Part shown: piece after piece, positions 63,511 through 64,000 of the stretch | Layout of the letters: each line of letters opens with the position of its first letter | Position numbering within the stretch: the stretch's first letter is position 1 | Assembly: GCA_014549065.1 (NCBI GenBank) | Contig: JACDOX010000008.1 | Location: 3,341,827 to 3,405,826, forward strand | Origin: Cardinalis cardinalis | Lineage: Eukaryota; Chordata; Aves; Passeriformes; Cardinalidae | Length of the DNA: 64,000 bases | Direction of reading: 5' to 3' | Program-made: the position numbers and the translations under genes | Notes under the pieces: generated by a model | Told to the model about the DNA's origin: nothing | Seen by the model: the letters and a program-made list of their open reading frames with translations, nothing else | Databases searched by the model: none

Positions 63511-64000
63511 TAGGAAAGGAATGAAGGAGGCAGGTGCTGGCCTGACCCACCTGCGGGGATCCCAAACCAGCCCTGCCNCGGGAGGCTGCGCTCAGGCACT
63601 GTGTGCTGTGTGGGCAGGGCTGACAGCACCTGAAAACTCCTTTCAAGGCAAAGGGCTTGCATTAAGGCAGGACTTACACTTCTTTCTCCCAGCATACATC
63701 TGGTGTCAAGACAAAAATTCCTTTACACTTTTTTATGTGTTTTTTTTTCCACTTGAGAGTACCTCGAGGGAAATTCTGAATACCTCGCTGTATGGGTTCA
63801 TTGGTATTTATATCTGAGCTGCAGTAGCAGAGTTGTGTGAATATTGAGTAATGTTCCAGGCAGAACTCAAATAAAAATAATTGAGTTTCCTCATCAAACA
63901 GAACCTGCTTCCCCACCTAAATAGTAATTTGCCATTCAGGGAAGCATCCAGGGCTTAATCTGTTAATTTCCTTCTCTTTTATTGTCTTTTTTTTTTTTTT
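63511..64000. other. Unique non-coding sequence ending in T14
   Basis: No gene recognised. A 177-codon plus frame that begins at 63284 ends in this segment; it carries several ambiguous codons and no recognisable domain. The window ends inside a T run (63987-64000), so its full length is unknown. Confidence 0.5.

Noticed and set aside
1..64000. CRISPR array, operon, prophage or bacterial gene cluster
   Set aside because: No regularly spaced direct repeats, no tightly packed long frames with ribosome-binding sites, and the transposon fossils are of vertebrate type.

Overview
The window looks like vertebrate nuclear DNA, most likely from a bird or another archosaur. The reasons are one badly decayed CR1 LINE (a CR1 reverse-transcriptase fossil), several ancient amniote-type MIR/CORE-SINE fossils, no mammalian L1 or Alu, low overall repeat density, and no bacterial-style gene packing. 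The longest open frame in 64 kb is about 266 codons, and no frame has the length, splice context or recognisable protein similarity of a working gene. I read the region as gene-poor intergenic or intronic sequence. It comes from a draft assembly: there is one 50-N gap and roughly a hundred isolated single Ns.

Layout. 1-3 kb: nothing identifiable apart from one MIR-like fossil. About 3.0-4.6 kb, minus strand: a dead Ty3/Gypsy-type retrotransposon whose reverse transcriptase, RNase H and integrase core can still be followed in the correct order through frameshifts and stops. This is the most distinctive feature in the window. 5.9-26 kb: scattered MIR-like fossils on both strands, microsatellites and three short perfect hairpins. 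About 28 kb: the assembly gap. 29-44 kb: unique sequence with higher GC, a CpG-rich patch at 38.5 kb, and AT-rich, homeobox-site-like blocks around 37.0-37.9 and 39.6-39.8 kb that look like candidate conserved non-coding elements. 44.4 kb: a 45-nt T homopolymer. About 45.2-47.0 kb, minus strand: the CR1 fossil. 51-54 kb: GC-rich patches, a 20-bp minisatellite, and the longest open frame. 57.6-57.8 kb: a CpG cluster next to a G-quadruplex motif. 62.1 kb: an exact-length 26-bp tandem duplication carrying a CCAAT box.

I found no operon, rRNA, tRNA, CRISPR array or convincing protein-coding exon. The coding signals that remain are fossils of two retrotransposons and do not form a working pathway. 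I did not find a previously undescribed functional system. The items best worth checking are the Ty3/Gypsy fossil, which is uncommon in bird-like genomes, and the candidate regulatory blocks.
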